Source: Paramecium octaurelia (lineage: Eukaryota; Ciliophora; Oligohymenophorea; Peniculida; Parameciidae). Taken from it: DNA of 64,000 nucleotides. Within the stretch, counting starts at the first letter, position 1; each line of letters starts with the position of its first letter. Shown here piece by piece: positions 23,401 through 35,809 of this stretch. The stretch is taken from assembly GCA_905182995.1 (NCBI GenBank), contig CAJJDP010000095.1, forward strand, positions 310,001 to 374,000, given 5' to 3'. The translations under genes were made by a program, and so were the position numbers. Below the pieces are notes generated by a model that was given only the letters and a program-made list of their open reading frames with translations, was not told the DNA's origin and did no database searches.

Positions 23401-26400
23401 TAAAGTATATGATCAAAATAATTTTTAGAATGTCATTATTCGTGTGGAACCTGTGGAGGAATTGAGGAAGGAGATTGCATTACTTGTATGGAATCTGAGC
23501 AAAGATTGTAAGTTGGAAATACTTGTGTCTGTAAAGATGGATATTTTGATGCAGGATTGGCTGAGTGTTAAAGTATTAATAAGATTTTTACACTAAGAAT
23601 GCAGTTATAAATGTAAAGGATGCACAAAGCAATCTGAAAGTTGCACTTCTTGTGTGGATAATAGCTTCAGGGAATATATTTCTGGTTTCAAAAAATGTCA
23701 ATGTATTCAAAGATTTTATGATGATGGGATCAACGAAATTTGCAAATGTAAGGCTGTTATTAATCATTTTAAGAATGCCATTATACTTGCCTTAGATGCA
23801 ATGATATTGAAACTAAATGTGAATTGTGTTCAATTTTATCAAACAGAATTTATAATGATTAGTTTTTTTCTTGTGACTGCAACATTGGTTATTATGATAC
23901 TGGAGTTGAAATTTGATAAAATTGTCATTACTCTTGTTTAACTTGTAGTTCTGGAGATGCTAATTCCTGTATCTCATGTGTAGATATGAATACTTCAAAG
24001 AGAGTATTTTATAATAATACATGTAAATGTTTATTTGGATATTTTGATGATGGAAAATCAACATAATGCTAAAAATGTGATGTTTAATGCTTAAGTTGTT
24101 TTGAACAATCTTATTCATGCTTATCATGTCCCATAACAAGAAAAATAGAAACAAACTGTAAATGCTAGGAAGGGTATTATGATATTGGCATATAACTTTG
24201 TTCTAAATGTAATTCTAATTGCCTTACATGCTAAATTACATCACAGAATTGCACATCTTGTAATTCTGACTAATTTAGAGAACTTAACTTAATATACTTT
24301 AGTTGTGATTGTTTGTAAGGTTATATTGAAGTTAATGGAATTTGTGAATAATGCTATTCAAGTTGTAAAACTTGTTCTTAATTTACAACTAATTGTACTT
24401 CTTGCATTTAATATCGACACTTGAACAATAATGATTGTATTTGTAATGATGGAAATGTTTGAATCAAATGTTGATAAATCATGTAAATTATGTGATAGGA
24501 CTTGTTTGACTTGTGCTAATACTAATACTTAATGCTTAACCTGCTCAATTGAAAATTTTAGATAATTTAAGTCTGGAAACACTTGTGAATGTCAGCAAGG
24601 ATATTTTGAAGATCCTGTTACTTTAAATTGTGAATAATGTTTAAGAACCTGTTTGACTTGCGCTTTATAATTTGATAATTGCACTAGTTGTGATACTAAT
24701 TATAATTTAACTTTAGTTTATAATAAATGTGTCTGTGCAAAATCTTATTATTTTGATTCTTTGACTACTTAATGTGAATGTATTATTAATATCAATATTC
24801 ATTTAGAATGTAATATTAAATGTCTAGAATGTTAAAATAGTAATGAATGTACATAATGTAGATTGACAACAAGACATTATAGTCCAGATTAAAAGAACTG
24901 TTTATGTAATGATGGGTATTATGAAACAAATTAATAAAATTGCTAATGTAATTAACTGTTAATTAATTTTAGAATGTGATTTATCTTGTGGTACTTGTTA
25001 AAATGTGAACACTTATTGTTTAACATGCTTAATAGAATTCAAAAGACTATTAGCAAATAACACTTGCTTGTGTTAGGATGGCTACTATGATGCTGGTATT
25101 GAAATGTGTTAGAAATGTATTAATGTTTGCAAGACCTGTTAATTTTCTGCTTCAACCTGTTTATCTTGTTATGATATTGAACATTACAGGTATTTTTCAG
25201 AAAAAAAGTGCTTATGTAAAGCTGGTTATTATGAGTCAAATACAGATAAATGTTCAAGTAATACACTTTAATGATATTTAGAATGCTCAATTGAATGTTT
25301 AACTTGTTCAGGATTAGCTGATTATTGTACTAGTTGTGATACTAATTCAAAAAGAATTGATCAATCTATTTTCCATAAATGCCCTTGCATTTTTGGATTT
25401 TATCAAGATCATAATTTAACTTGTTAAAGTAATTCTCTTGAATTTAACTAATAGAATGTCATATAAAGTGTTAGAGCTGTGTTAACTAAGCTGACTAATG
25501 TTTAAGCTGTAACTTCTAATAAAATTCAAATCGATTGACTTTATCTGATTTATGTAATTGTAAATAAGGCTATTATGATGATGCGACATAACTTTAATGC
25601 TAGCTCTGTAATTTCAGGTGTAAGACTTGTATAATTTAAGAGAATAATTGTTTAATTTGTTCAAATTTAATACGAACTAATCCACCAATATGTAATTGTA
25701 TGGATGGGTATTATGAAGATGAGTAATTAATTTGTCAAAGTAAGTTAATTGTTAATAATAAGGTTGTGCTTCTCAATGTAGTACATGTGTTTTCTAACCC
25801 TAAAACTGCTTAAGTTGCAATCCTGGAAGAATTGGATAAGATTGCAAATGTATTAATGGGTATTTTGAAATCGGACAAATATTATGCTCATGTATTAAAT
25901 TATTTAAAACTATATAGAATGTGAATTTTAATGTGCTACTTGTGAGTTAGATCCTTTAAATTGCAAGACTTGTAAAGGTAATAGAATTCAAGAACCTTAA
26001 TGCATTTGTTAATTTGGTTATTTTGATGACCAAATTAATGAAGACTGCTAAAAATGTGATGTGACTTGTATAGAATGCAATATCAATGGGTGCTTATCTT
26101 GTTCTGCCAATAGAATTTTAAATGAAGATATGGATTGTCTACCTCCCCCAAATTCAATATCTTACAACAACACACCTTGGTGTTCAAGTAATTCTTCAAT
26201 AATACATTTAGCATGTGAAGTTGCTGTAGTTAAAGCATACTTATCAGATGATCTTGCTAAGATTATAATTCATTTTGATTTTCCTTTAAATTCCAAGGGC
26301 TTTAGCTCATAAGTAGAAGTTAATAAATGTTTGTAACTATTTGAAGTAGAATTTGTACAAAGCTTGGGTTAAAATTCTGTTTGTTATCTTAACCCAGATG

Positions 26401-29400
26401 ATAATTAAGAATTATTAATCTCACTAGGTGAAAACTCGAAAATATTGGTTGGTGACAAAATCTTATTTAAAAGTAGTACCTTATCTCAAATTAATTGCGA
26501 AATTTCTTTACAAATATTTATCTTAGATACATTATAAATGCCACTAAACCCTCTTCCTCCATAAATATAATATCATATACCTCTTCATAAGCTGAATCCT
26601 TTAGCAGATAATTCAGTGTATTTAAAGGCAATAAGAAATAATGGAAATAGAAAATTAGATAATATTGTTTGGGCTTGTCAAGTCAAAGCAACTGATGAAA
26701 GTTCTACTCTTAAACAATTTTTAGATTAACTTAACTTTGTTTAAGAATATAATTTATTAATACCTAAACTTACTTTACCAAAAGATGCAGAACTATCATT
26801 TAAAATCTACTATGAAAATTTCGTCCATATCGCTTCCAATTAAGAATTTATTATATATACTCATTCAGGAGCTCTTCCTTAAATTAATATTAATGCGAAA
26901 CCCTCATATTTTGTTTATTAGACAATTTCAATTGGGGTTTTGCTGGCAATTCAGATTAATCAAATTCCAAAGATAATACTAAATATTTGATTTAAATTAT
27001 TGAAATAGATAGAAATCCTCCCAAATCAATGTCCTCATACTTAAACACTTCAGTTTATTCTAATTGCTTTGAGATGATCTATTCAACAATTCCAAAATAT
27101 AATTTAAGCCCAAATTCAACATATACATTTTTAGTGACTGCAACAAATATAATTACTAACCAAGTCCAATATGAAAATTTGACTATTGATATTCCATATT
27201 CTGGATTAATTTGTTAGTTTAGCAATCGAGGAATTTAAAGTATAAGGAAAGACCTGAATCTCTATGTTGATTGCAAAGATTTAGACACAATATTTGATTG
27301 GAACAGTGATCCAGATTTGTCAATTTAAGTAGCATGTAAGGATTTATAAATGAACAGCACATGTTTAATTGAACAAAAGCAAATCATTAATGTTAATTAG
27401 ACTGCTCCATATTAATTCATCAGAAGGAATTCGATCTCTACTTTCACAGTTTAAGAATGGTCTGTAATAGTCACAAAATAGCAACAAACTTAGAAATTTT
27501 CCTTAATTATTGTTTATCTAGATGATGATTTTCCTATACTAGACCTAGAATTTAATAAAGGTTATTTGATGAGAAAAATTAACAATTATGAATAACTGAA
27601 TTTTACATTTCTGATTCCTTTTGACTAAACGCCTTACATTTTAGATTTATCAATCGCAATTATTTATAACTATGAAATAATAGAAATACTGCAACCAAAA
27701 TACGTTTCCCATTAATTCAAGATTTTTAATAGCATTAAGGAATTAAATCTCGGTGACGAGGTCAATATCAAATTTGCAGCCTAGTATACCAATAATATCA
27801 TGCCAAGCTTAAATAATATTAAACTATAAGTAAACCAGCCTCCTTAATGTTCAAAATTATTGATTACTCGTTCTAATAACTTGGCATTAGCTGATATTAT
27901 AGTAGTTAGTACTTGCGAAATTTCAAATGATTCCCCTTATAAATATTAGCTTAAGTTATTTTTGAGAGACTCAGACTTGACAGATTTTTTGCAAGGTGGA
28001 TCTGATAACTCTTTAACTCTTTAAGCATTTTAAGCCTAAAATTAATTTTCAATTTAAACTCCTACCTCGATTGACTCTTCAAAAATTGGAATTTTAGTTT
28101 AAGTCCTTGATAATGGAGGATCTATGACTCAAATTTTTGAATAAATTACTGTGAAACCTGCAAAAATAAATTGTACCTCAATTTAATTTTAGAACTTGAA
28201 TTTACAAGGCAAGGTATCTTTACTATTTGAAGCAATGAATTAAAAATGCATGGACCTACATCCTAGAATTTATAATAATTTGCTATAATAATCAATGTCA
28301 GAAGATTCAAATGATAATATTCTGAAATTTCAATCAATAAAATTATATAAGCAATCTTTAATCTAATCTATGTAAAGTGAACCTTTAGATAACTTAAAAA
28401 TTGATAGGTGCTTTGATATCAACTCGACTCATATATTTATTATGTAAAATTCTACCTAGCCTGAAGTTGATTTAACAGTGAAAATATAAAATATAAAATA
28501 AAATACAAATAATTTAAACAAAACCCTAACATACTTTAGAAAACTAAAAAAACAATGTTAGGATGAGCTTTTACTAAATTAATATACTTGGAATGAATAA
28601 GTCTTTCAACAGTTTTAAAGTTCACAAGATTGCATAAGAACTTAATTATACTACCTAGATGACATTTATTCAAATTTTTCATCTATACATTAACAAAATG
28701 AACTACTTTATTAGGCTGTTCTTGATTTGACAAAATTCATTCCTTTAATTTCAGAGGAAACATAAAATAGAATTATAGTAAATTAAGAGCCCTTGATCGT
28801 TAATGGAAATGAAATTATATGGCAAATGAAAAGAAGAACAAAATCATCATTCAATTCATAATTTAATATTGAAGCAGCCTAAGAAGATTTTCTTGTAGAT
28901 TATATATAATTTGAATCACTTTAATTTTAAACAAATCCGTTAAGATTCAGTTCAGAACTATAAGATTTACTCAAATCTTAATTTAATGACTCAACATTAA
29001 AAATATACTCATAGAATTACTATCTAACATAATTGAAAAATGTCTATCATAATAGATTTATATTATATGAAAATTTTTCAACTATTTATGGCACAAAATT
29101 TGGATCCTATCAAGTTTGCAATAATACTACATAATTTTTATCAGAATATGAGATTTAATGTGTAACGAGGACAGTATCTGGAAAATTGGATTATTGCCAT
29201 TTAAATAAACTTTAATATAACAGTACTATAGAAATAATTTGTGAGTGTAATAAGTTTGGTGATATTTTCCTTTAAACCACTACGAATTTTAGTCTTCTAA
29301 ATGAAAATATGGCTAATTAATCATAATCTGATTCTCAAATTATTTCCACATCAGAAAATTTTTTGACTATAGAAATTTGTATCAGCTCTTTATCATTTAT

Positions 29401-30149
29401 ATTTTTGTCTATTTACACTAGATAAATATATAAAGATAACTAAAACGAGTAAGGCAGGTCTAATACTGAATAATTGAATCTGAGCCCCAGAAACAACTTT
29501 CATTTCAATAAATTGACATATTAAGGTAATTTACAAGTATTCAAGGAGAGATTTAAAGTAACTTTATATTTCTATTTTAGTAAATTCATTAAACAATTTC
29601 GCTATTTAATTATAAAGACTAAAGTATTCAACTAAGTTATCGAATTTTAGAAGTACTCTCCTAATTTAATTTATTATTAACTTTAGCAATTGTTGAATTT
29701 GAGATGTTAGATAATTAAATACTTTACATCTGTTTATTCATCATTCTAAACCCTTTCATCATTTTATTAATGAAATTTATTTACAAGATAATAGAAACAA
29801 TATATAGATTCAAAAGGATAGCCGCTTTCATTAGTCACTTTCTTCTTATTTTGTTTTTAATGATCCCTAATCTTATTACATATGTTCTTAGCATTATGAA
29901 GTATATATTATACTATTTTGAAGAAAAATATCACCTGAAGAATACAAAGTAGCATTAATCTTTACGGGCAACATACTAGTATCTCAAGTGCTTTTTGAAC
30001 CAGTTATAGTTTTCGGAAGAATTTTCATTTATAGAATAATAGCTAAAAGTATAAAAAATATGGAACTCAATCCTGTGTTTCATTTAATGTACTTTCTAGC
30101 AATGCATAGCAGTTTAGAAGAAATATTCGAAGATTTCACAAGGATTTGA
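20402..30149 (+). CDS. Giant furin-type cysteine-repeat protein with REJ/GPS-like stalk and TM tail, ~3044 aa, with three apparent disruptions
   Basis: Seen: ATG at 20402 gives a signal peptide (MCLQLIVLIIAYASICQC). Some 25 introns of 20-29 nt were placed, from 20699-20721 to 29901-29923. After removal the length is 3045 codons. Residues from about 130 to about 1770 are a tandem array of ~45-53-residue modules with CxxC pairs (CHYSCLTC, CSIECLTC type). The stalk (about 26190-29300) is Asn/Ser/Gln-rich, ends in a GPS-like CECNKFGDIFL motif, and is followed by several hydrophobic segments to TGA 30147-30149. Odd: an in-frame TGA at 23914-23916 replaces an expected Cys codon; an extra base sits near 24452; a base is missing near 26932. 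The two frame changes cancel. Known: REJ/GPS stalks occur in polycystin-1-like and egg-jelly-receptor proteins. Family call for the stalk is tentative. It is either a young pseudogene or a gene with sequence errors. Confidence 0.7.
21837..26211 (+). repeat. Exon-per-module cysteine repeat array with phase-1 introns
   Basis: Eighteen consecutive introns (21837-21861, 22018-22040, 22206-22227, 22381-22405, 22706-22728, 22879-22907, 23055-23076, 23221-23245, 23405-23428, 23573-23597, 23748-23773, 24780-24806, 24948-24972, 25258-25281, 25429-25454, 25740-25762, 25892-25917, 26188-26211) all split a codon after its first base, and the acceptor lies two bases before a Cys codon. Most exons are about 130-160 bp, one module each. 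Several modules lack the intron, including the whole 23774-24779 block, where the boundary reads directly as CQKC or CQQC. Confidence 0.8.
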
Positions 30150-30819
30150 TATATAATTAAACTTAAGATGTCAAAATATTTATAGTATTTCAAATTGAAT
30201 AAGATTATAGGGTTAATTTATGCTTAGAATTAACGTCTTAATTTAAGTGATATTAATTAAATGATTTCTAATTGGTTTGTTGTAATATTTAATTTTTCAC
30301 ATTATTTATATTTACCAAAATGAAATTTTGAAGAATTTATTATATTTGTGAGAGAATAAAAGAGTTCAATTTTTGACTATAAGTTTCTTAATATTTCATT
30401 TAGAATCTATTTTTGGATGTATTTGAAGTTCGAATTTAACAATTTTATTAGAATAATTTCTTAACACTATTGGTATGACAATCTTTGTTATTTTTTTCAA
30501 GCAATATTATTTCTATTTCCAATTTTAATTAAAACACTTTTTTTTTTAATTTTTTTCTTTAGATTACTTTAGCTTGGAGAAATGAATAAAAATGAATTTT
30601 GAGTTCTCACCTTTATAGACCTGCCTAGGTGAGTTACCTTCTAGAAAAACTTTGAAATCTACGACTAAAGGAAAATAATACTGAATATAAAGGTATATTT
30701 GCAGATAAATAAAAAAGTTATAATTATTTCAAAATCATAAATATAATTTTTCATCTAAATAATAACTCATAAGATGTATATTTCTCTTTTTTCAATCTAA
30801 AAACACTAAATATTAAGCA
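30150..30819. other. AT-rich spacer between convergent genes
   Basis: About 670 bp downstream of the furin-type gene and, on the other strand, of the WD40 pseudogene. Long T and A runs (for example 30538-30555). The 3' limit of the WD40 remnant is uncertain and could extend into this interval. No other feature seen. Confidence 0.35.
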
Positions 30820-32291
30820 TCATTTGTCTTTGAGCTTAAGTGACTTCAATGCAACAATCTAGTGAACCTAATATCATAATCCAAGCATCATTAACTTTCC
30901 CGATTAAATAAATGCTATGTTTATGCCTTATCAATAGGATCTTTTTATCTTTATTGTGTATTATTGGGAAATTTAGAACAATATTCTCTCATTAATCATT
31001 TCATTTCTATTTAATTGAATAGTTTTATATTAAATTTTTTTTTGAAGATTCCACTCTACAGCTCAAAGATCAAAACCTAATCAATTTCCTTTCCACTTGT
31101 AATCCAATGAAATTTTTGATCATCCATAAAGAATACTTAGTACCTTAGGGAACCAATTTTTTATACAAATGAAATTAATGCCAACTAATAATCGTAAATT
31201 AATCTATATGTATTTTAAATCAATTATACATTAACACTACCGCTTTTCATCTACTTTCTCCAAAATTAAATAATTATGTTTTGAGCAGGATACTAATATA
31301 ATCTCAGGTTCATTTAAGTTTAATGAGTATACCGCTGCAGTATTATCTAAAGAGTGGTAAGTTCATTCTACATTAAATCTACTTTCCAAATTTATTTAAT
31401 GATCCCTCCTGATATTAATTAATCTACTTCTTTATTTAAAATTAAAAAAACACCCAATTAGTATACTAAAAATATGTTTATGACCATTGCCATTCATTAG
31501 GATTAATTTATTTCCAACAGATAATTGATTTCTCCCAAGAGCCAGAAATAAAGGAATTCATTTTTTGCTATACACCAAACAGTGAACATGATTAGAATAT
31601 TAATGCACTCTAAATCGATTGGATTATTTCAGCTACCCTTTTGCAAATTCTAAATCAATCCTCAATTAACCTAAATTTACATCAGATTAACTGTAATTCA
31701 AAATTTCTCTCTCCTGCAATCCTTGATTTAAATTAATTTATTGTTTTTTACATTTATCTGAATTACAAATTCCAAATTAAATAGAAATTATTGGCACTTT
31801 TTTCCCAAATCAAAGATTGGATGTTAGCATAGTTAGAAATTATTTATTGATTCCAAGAGTAAATAATTCGTTTAATTTCGTAGTTTAAGCTTCGCTATCA
31901 AATTTACAAATTATACTTTAATTATATTATCTAGTTCTTCATATTTGCACCCATTCAGTTGTCTTCTAAATGAACTCATCTAATTACATATTGATTTTTG
32001 ATTTTAATTGAATTATTGTTTCCTTGAGTTTTTCAATCTATTAGACATTTATCAAATGGCACTTTCCACATATTAAGCCTTCTTCTTTTGATTATCTTGA
32101 ATTATTCCAAGAAGCCTTCCAAAAATTTATTGCATTATAGAGGCGAGAGTCTAAATTGTCGACGGATTTTTAACATAGCAGTTTTTATTCTTCCCGAAAC
32201 TCCTATGGCAAACTACTAGTTATATAGGATGATAATGATTCATAGAAAAACAAAAATCTTCTGCTTTTTCTATAATTTTTGATTGTATCAT
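30820..32291 (-). pseudogene. B-box-like / coiled-coil / WD40-repeat protein, damaged
   Basis: Seen: minus-strand ATG at 32291 gives MIQSKIIEKAEDFCFSMNHY and then a B-box-like Cys/His region. A predicted coiled coil follows (contains IEKLKETIIQLKSKINMQLD), then YEELDNII, and after a possible 22-nt intron a SWNQQII segment. WD40 blades follow, the clearest near 31495-31560 (FISGSWEKSIICW). Known: Paramecium has an expanded family with this order of parts. Frame changes occur at about 32065 (a 32-nt intron could also explain it) and about 31965 (an extra base after EWVQ). WD blades downstream are fragmentary. Most likely a decaying member of the family; end coordinate approximate. Confidence 0.55.
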
Positions 32292-32884
32292 TTTATAAAA
32301 TGTAAATTATTAACTCATTATTATTCAATTATATTATAATTATAATAGTACAATATTTAAAAATTGCATTTTAAGGAATTGTTTTCAAAATTAAGCAACT
32401 AAAATGCTATTTGTTTAAAATGGAAATTAAAATTGAAATTTTGAAAAGATTTTTGGAACAATATATTATTTGATCCAAGCAATGGATTTTCACGAAAATC
32501 TTCTAATTTCTACTGCCTACCTCCTATCTTGAATTCATAATCGTAATTCTGTTATTTAAGTGGTAAATTCTCTTGTTCTCTTATTTTTAACTAAGATTTC
32601 AAGTATTTTAATATAAAATATCAACTCTTAAATTTTTTGAAGCAAACTGTTTCGTTCTTAGAAAAATTTCATTAAGATCGAAAAAATTAACCTCAAATTA
32701 TCTTAAATTAATCCTAATACAATTTTCACATCTTAAACGAGTAAAAGTATTCACAATCCATTCGTTTTTCAAAACTGTGAAATCTTAATTTAATTTTTCC
32801 TTTTTCCCCATCTTAATTGTGTTTTTTATACAATTTTGTAAACAAATACTTATTCAAAACGAATTGAGGATTAATAAATTTATC
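32292..32884. other. AT-rich spacer
   Basis: About 590 bp between the WD40 pseudogene start and the LINE remnant. It may contain the old promoter of the former. No recognisable coding or RNA feature. Confidence 0.35.
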
Positions 32885-34600
32885 TCAAATCAAAGCATAA
32901 TCAAATAAAATACATGTTTTGAAAGTCAAGCCTATATATATTTTAAATAAGCATTTTATTGAACAAAAACTTGAATCGATGGGTGTGTCTTCGTATCTTA
33001 TTACGTCTATACAACTATTAAAGCTTAAAGGATGTCTTTTTGTATCTTTGAGTGCAATAGCTGAGGCAAAGATATCAAATATGTGGAAGGATAAATATTT
33101 AGAATAAATGATGTTTTTATTTCCAATTTGAGGGGTTATGATATCCACCATAACTTTTAATATCTATATTAAATTTATATTTTAAAGTTTATCTTAATGT
33201 AAATTAATTTACCTTTGTTGTATATTGTTAAATTTGGATTGGGGAACAAAAGGGGAACCTTGGATATATAATCAATATTAAATATATTTATTTAGAGGTT
33301 ATGTTTCAAAATGTATGAAGAAACTTCTATATTTTACAATGCCTAACAAAGAACAAAATATCATCAGCAAATTGGTAGCCTTCATATTCAAATGGAATAG
33401 ACTATTTTTGAAAACTTAAGAATTTTCCATATTAATATTTTATGAAGCTGACGAAAGCGAAGAGCCCTAGGGCACTACAATAGCAAGGTGATATTTTGTA
33501 TTTGTGTTAGTGGTCATACATACTTGTGTGATTTTGATTCATAATTTCGAAAAAATTTATTTTTATTGATCTAGGATTTTTTTTGTCTTAAATTGCAAAA
33601 ACCTCTTCCCTAACTATACTGCTGAATGAATCACTAAAGTCAATAAATGCGTAATGCATTCTATCTCCTGAATTAAATTATTTATCTTATTAGTAAATTA
33701 ATGATGTTAATTTGAACCATGATTTATTAGCGGTATCTGGATAAATTTTGTTTAATGAAATAATTCTAAGTTTCACAACAACTTAAGTGGGTTTTAATTA
33801 TCTTATTGGTCCAAATATTTTTCAAAATATGGATATTTTTAGAAATTATCGAATGTTAAATCATAAGTAATTGCTTTATATCGGTCATCCTTTTTCTTTA
33901 TCTCGAATAGATCAAAATCTTCTAGAGGGGACTTGAGAGTAGGCGTTTCGATTTTAGTTATTACCTTCGATATTAAACCAACCTATTCTAGATGTTCATA
34001 ACTGAACCTCTAAACTATAATCTATTTGAGTCATCGAAAATATAAGAATATCTACTATTTTTTTGTTTAAACTGGTTTACATTGTAATGGTTTTTAATAG
34101 CTTATAAAAGCAATTTTTATCATTCTTAATAATCAACTTTTCAAAAGAGTAATTTAATTTTAGAGGATTAATTAGTTTTTGATTTTCATAATCACTTTTG
34201 ATTTTCAAAATCACTTTTGATTTTCTCAGGTGTAACTTAATAATGTTGTAGAAACATTTAAAGTCAGTGATGCAGTGATTAGAGTCTTCATTAAATTAAT
34301 ATTTATTTGCTGATTCTATAAGTGGACATTTTTAAGATATGTGATCTGCTCTACCATTTACTAACATTTTGAAAATCATGATTCTTTACAAACAAACTTT
34401 GAATATGAAAATGTCAAAATGCTAATTTCTTGCATTCATAATAAGAGAATCAAATTAAGCATTAAAATCCTTACAATTTTGTATGTGAAGCATTTGAATT
34501 CCAGTTATTAGCCTCCTGATTTTGAAGGTGAGGATATATGTTAGATATACACAGCATAACTTGTGGAAGAAGTTATTTAATTATTCTGTTTCCTAGAGAC
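32885..34600 (-). mobile_element. Decayed LINE (non-LTR retrotransposon) reverse transcriptase
   Basis: Seen on the minus strand, in order: HYAFIDFSDSF at about 33657-33624 (RT motif with the first catalytic Asp), VVPQGSSLSS at about 33478-33450 (the PQG motif), and YQFADDILFF at about 33377-33348 (catalytic FADD). Their order and spacing fit a non-LTR reverse transcriptase. They lie in different reading frames, so the copy is dead. An open stretch at 32885-33151 may be the C-terminal part. Upstream sequence to about 34600 is coding-like but unrecognised; no endonuclease domain, target-site duplication or poly-A tail could be identified. Ends are approximate. Confidence 0.7.
34177..34225. repeat. 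Short 19-bp tandem repeat, about 2.6 copies
   Basis: Units begin ttttgattttc and recur at 34177, 34196 and 34215, with the first two differing at one position. It lies inside the LINE-related interval and may be replication slippage; no function is suggested. Confidence 0.7.
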
Positions 34601-35809
34601 AAAATATGTGGGACCATTTTGTTCGACTAAATTTATCATATTATTTTTATGAGGATACAACATTAATTGAGAATTTTGTGTTAAATAAAAACACTTATTT
34701 TTATTACTGCTAAGTCCATAGAGTGTCTAGCTCCGATACTTTGTGGAGTTTTACTCAAGACTTCACTCATCATTAATTGTATGGGAGCTTTCATAAAAAA
34801 CCTTGCATTTGTGTTATATTTTCATCCGTTTTTTAACAATCTTTAGTATGCAAATAAGTTTTTGCATGTATCGTATCTTAAAACATAGAAAAATGATCGC
34901 TCAACATCAAAATCAGAAAATTCATAAATTTAATCGATTGTAACTAATACAAATAAAAATAAGGATCTGCTATGTGACAAAGAATATTTTAAATTATGCT
35001 AATCAATCTAAAATAAACATATTTCTATTTCTTTATATTTCGTATTTATATACACAAACATAAAAATTTTTGAAACAAAAATCTAATTGTGGAAATATTT
35101 TATTCAAAATGATGGATTATTTCGAATTTAAAACTCAATAAAAAATTTAATATGTTATAAAAGCTTTTAATATAAAGGAAAATAATCACAAAATTAAATT
35201 GCAAAATTGTTATAAAAATATGTTCTAAATGAGTTCATCAAAATAATGTAATCACTTTTTTGAGTTTAATTGCCTATGATAAGTTATTCAACTTTGATTG
35301 AGAGGTAAATGATAGATAAAACCAGTCAAATTCGATTCTGAGAATGTTGTGAGATTTTTAAAATATAATCCCGTATATTGAATGGATACTAGTAGTTTTT
35401 TTTAAATTAAATTGATATCTTAATCACAAAACCAAATTATTCAGCATTTATTAATTATTCTAGCTTCAAAAAGCGTAAGAAGATCCTTTAAGATTTTAAA
35501 ATGAAATCTTGTGCTGTTCTCATAATAGAAAGCTGCTTAAAAAATAATACAAGACATATAGATAAAACTCTTGGATAAAATCACTTCAACTGAATTTTTT
35601 GTATTTCAATTTAAGCACTTTATCAATTATAATAGTTTTTTTCGATCAGCTTGCCAAATACAAATCTTATTTTGGAAAATACAATAGTATTGCCTAAAAA
35701 TTAGTACTACGTAATTACTAATGATAATATAAGTATTGGTTTTCTAACATTAATTCCTCAAAATACTGTATATATTATATTTAATTTCATTATTTATTTT
35801 CTTAGGGCT
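34601..35809. other. AT-rich intergenic interval
   Basis: About 1.2 kb between LINE-related sequence and the MORN-like gene. Homopolymer-rich, with no frame of convincing protein character. The 5' flank of the gene starting at 35810 lies here. Confidence 0.35.

Noticed and set aside
23914-23916. TGA read as a sense codon genome-wide
   Set aside because: All intact genes here end in TGA and contain no internal TGA after splicing; one case at a Cys position is better explained by mutation or error.
20840-24154. Minus-strand and small plus-strand open frames inside 20840-24154
   Set aside because: Antisense or out of frame to the cysteine-repeat gene, whose Cys periodicity and intron pattern explain the sequence fully.
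29880-29930. An apparent frameshift near the end of the furin-type gene
   Set aside because: A 23-nt intron at 29901-29923 restores the frame.
32919-33107. Plus-strand open frame overlapping the LINE remnant
   Set aside because: Reverse complement of an open minus-strand frame next to the RT motifs; no independent support.
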